From Casuarius casuarius (Eukaryota > Chordata > Aves > Casuariiformes > Casuariidae): a stretch of DNA of 64,000 nucleotides. The notes below the pieces were generated by a model. It was given only the letters and a program-made list of their open reading frames with translations. It did not search any database and was not told the origin of the DNA. The translations under genes and the position numbers were made by a program. This document shows, piece by piece, positions 63,101 through 64,000 of the stretch (within the stretch, counting starts at the first letter, position 1; each line of letters starts with the position of its first letter). The DNA lies in assembly GCA_003342895.1 (NCBI GenBank), contig PTFA01000369.1:1-64000 (forward strand), written 5' to 3'.

Positions 63101-64000
63101 AATATTAGCCTTGACACCGCCTTTTGTGGAATCATTTACTCTATTATACCATGTAGATGTGTACAGATTTCACTTTCAAGATCCTCTTTGGTGGCCTGAG
63201 GTTGTTCCTAGGGTTACCGAAACCTATAAGGAGTCCTTTTTACAGAATGTCAGATACATGGCAATAGAGGGCTTTGACTTGTTTCCTTTTACCACAGGAT
63301 TGTAGAGAATGGAAAGAACCCTGCATTTGCTGAGAACTTTTGTTCTTTAGAGGTAAGTTCAAAGAGTACTTCAGACAAACTGTACTTCCCATGATTTTTT
63401 TTTTTTTTTCCTTCAGATGAGCAGAATTAGGACCGTACGATGCATGGATACAGTCTTGAAATTGATGGGAAACATTTTACCAACATTTTACCTGTTTCAG
63501 ATAATATTTACTTAGTGGTTTTTCTTGCTTCTATTGATAAGCGTCCTGGTTCAAACTTACTAAACTTAAGTAATTATAATCAGAATAATCAAGTTATGAT
63601 GATAGAAGAAAATAATTCAGATAAACATTCTGTTAAAGCATCTGGCTACAGATAAAATCTTTCTGGGGAGCCTGTGAATTTCTTGCGTGTTGAGAGATTA
63701 AGATGCCTTCATTTACTGTTCAACATGCAGGCAGGTTAAGATTAGCCTGGGTTCATCTAGTCCTGTATTGTCAGTGGCGTTTCTTGAGGTCCAGGTTTCA
63801 GTGGTATGGTGAAATTGTCAGTGTTTTAGGTATGCTGGTATATCTGTGTAAGATGGGCTTAGCTCTACAACTCAACTGAAGTCTTTATTGTAATTTTTTT
63901 TTTTCCATGGTCTGTAAACCATTGGGTGTCTGTGGGTATTGCTGAGAGGGTCTGTGAAAAATCAGTGACAAAAGCAAGCCTGTTATTAGCAGACTTCAGT
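57164..64000 (+). other. RB1CC1: RB1CC1 intron 5 (5' part; continues past the window)
   Basis: At least 6.8 kb of AT-rich sequence after donor GTAAGT. A base-by-eye search for the next conserved peptide (EMYEVAKKLCSF) on the plus strand found nothing. Two open frames at 63072-63305 and 63440-63655 resemble no known family; the second follows a good T-rich AG at 63416-63417. A single ambiguous base lies at 59182. No clear transposon was recognised. Confidence 0.85.

Larger units (their letters stand above)
37334..64000 (+). other. RB1CC1: RB1CC1 (FIP200) gene, 5' part, runs off the right edge
   Basis: RB1CC1/FIP200 is a large scaffold (about 1,590 residues in human) of the ULK1-ATG13-ATG101 complex that starts autophagosome formation at the ER. 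This window holds the promoter, two leader exons and the first three coding exons, encoding residues 1-123, about 8% of the protein. Introns are 37576-50409, 50528-52566, 52695-56598, 56726-56992 and 57164 to beyond 64000. Each complete intron starts GT and ends AG. The gene start given is approximate, placed near the ETS site before the N run. The next human-like peptide (EMYEVAKKL) was not found, so exon 6 lies outside. Confidence 0.93.

Noticed and set aside
63072..63655. Two open frames near the right edge (77 and 71 codons)
   Set aside because: No family recognised, separate frames, and neither matches the next RB1CC1 coding sequence. Length is ordinary for chance frames here.

Overview
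The window is vertebrate nuclear DNA, most likely avian. It is about 60% AT, has no operon-like or densely coding stretches, and carries CR1-type LINE 3' ends, an LTR-like fragment and one CpG island. Its only confidently identified gene is the 5' part of RB1CC1 (FIP200), a core subunit of the ULK1 autophagy-initiation complex. CR1 tails and LTR fragments of this kind are typical of birds; I cannot name the species. Five isolated Ns and a 66-base N run inside the CpG island point to a draft assembly.

Layout. Positions 1-240 look like the 3' end of an endogenous-retrovirus LTR cut by the window edge. From there to about 36.88 kb is AT-rich, gene-poor DNA upstream of RB1CC1. It holds two clear CR1 tails (3.74-4.04 kb and 15.40-16.13 kb), several decayed older CR1-like fragments, microsatellites, an unclassified GC-richer block at 34.47-34.92 kb, a near-perfect long hairpin at 14.43-14.51 kb and a 35-bp direct repeat flanking it. 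In mammals NPBWR1 lies 5' of RB1CC1; no receptor-length reading frame appears here, so it must lie beyond the left edge or be absent. From about 36.88 to 38.06 kb is the CpG-island promoter with exon 1 of RB1CC1.

RB1CC1 runs rightward. Exon 1 (ending 37575) and exon 2 (50410-50527) are untranslated. Exon 3 (52567-52694) carries the start codon at 52624. Exon 4 (56599-56725) and exon 5 (56993-57163) continue the frame. Together they encode residues 1-123, the ubiquitin-like-fold start of the N-terminal region. Intron 5 runs off the right edge and I found no exon 6 before 64000. All four intron boundaries that can be tested are GT-AG and phase-consistent.

The most interesting points are: a cluster of upstream reading frames in the spliced RB1CC1 leader, including a strong-context 30-codon uORF, an ATG-TAG start-stop element and a 17-codon uORF whose stop overlaps the main start as ATGA; a one-nucleotide-loop G-quadruplex motif just after the exon 1 donor; the 77-nt hairpin; and a speculative set of three phase-compatible exon-like segments at 14.9-18.4 kb. 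None of the upstream signals could be tested for transcription or conservation here.
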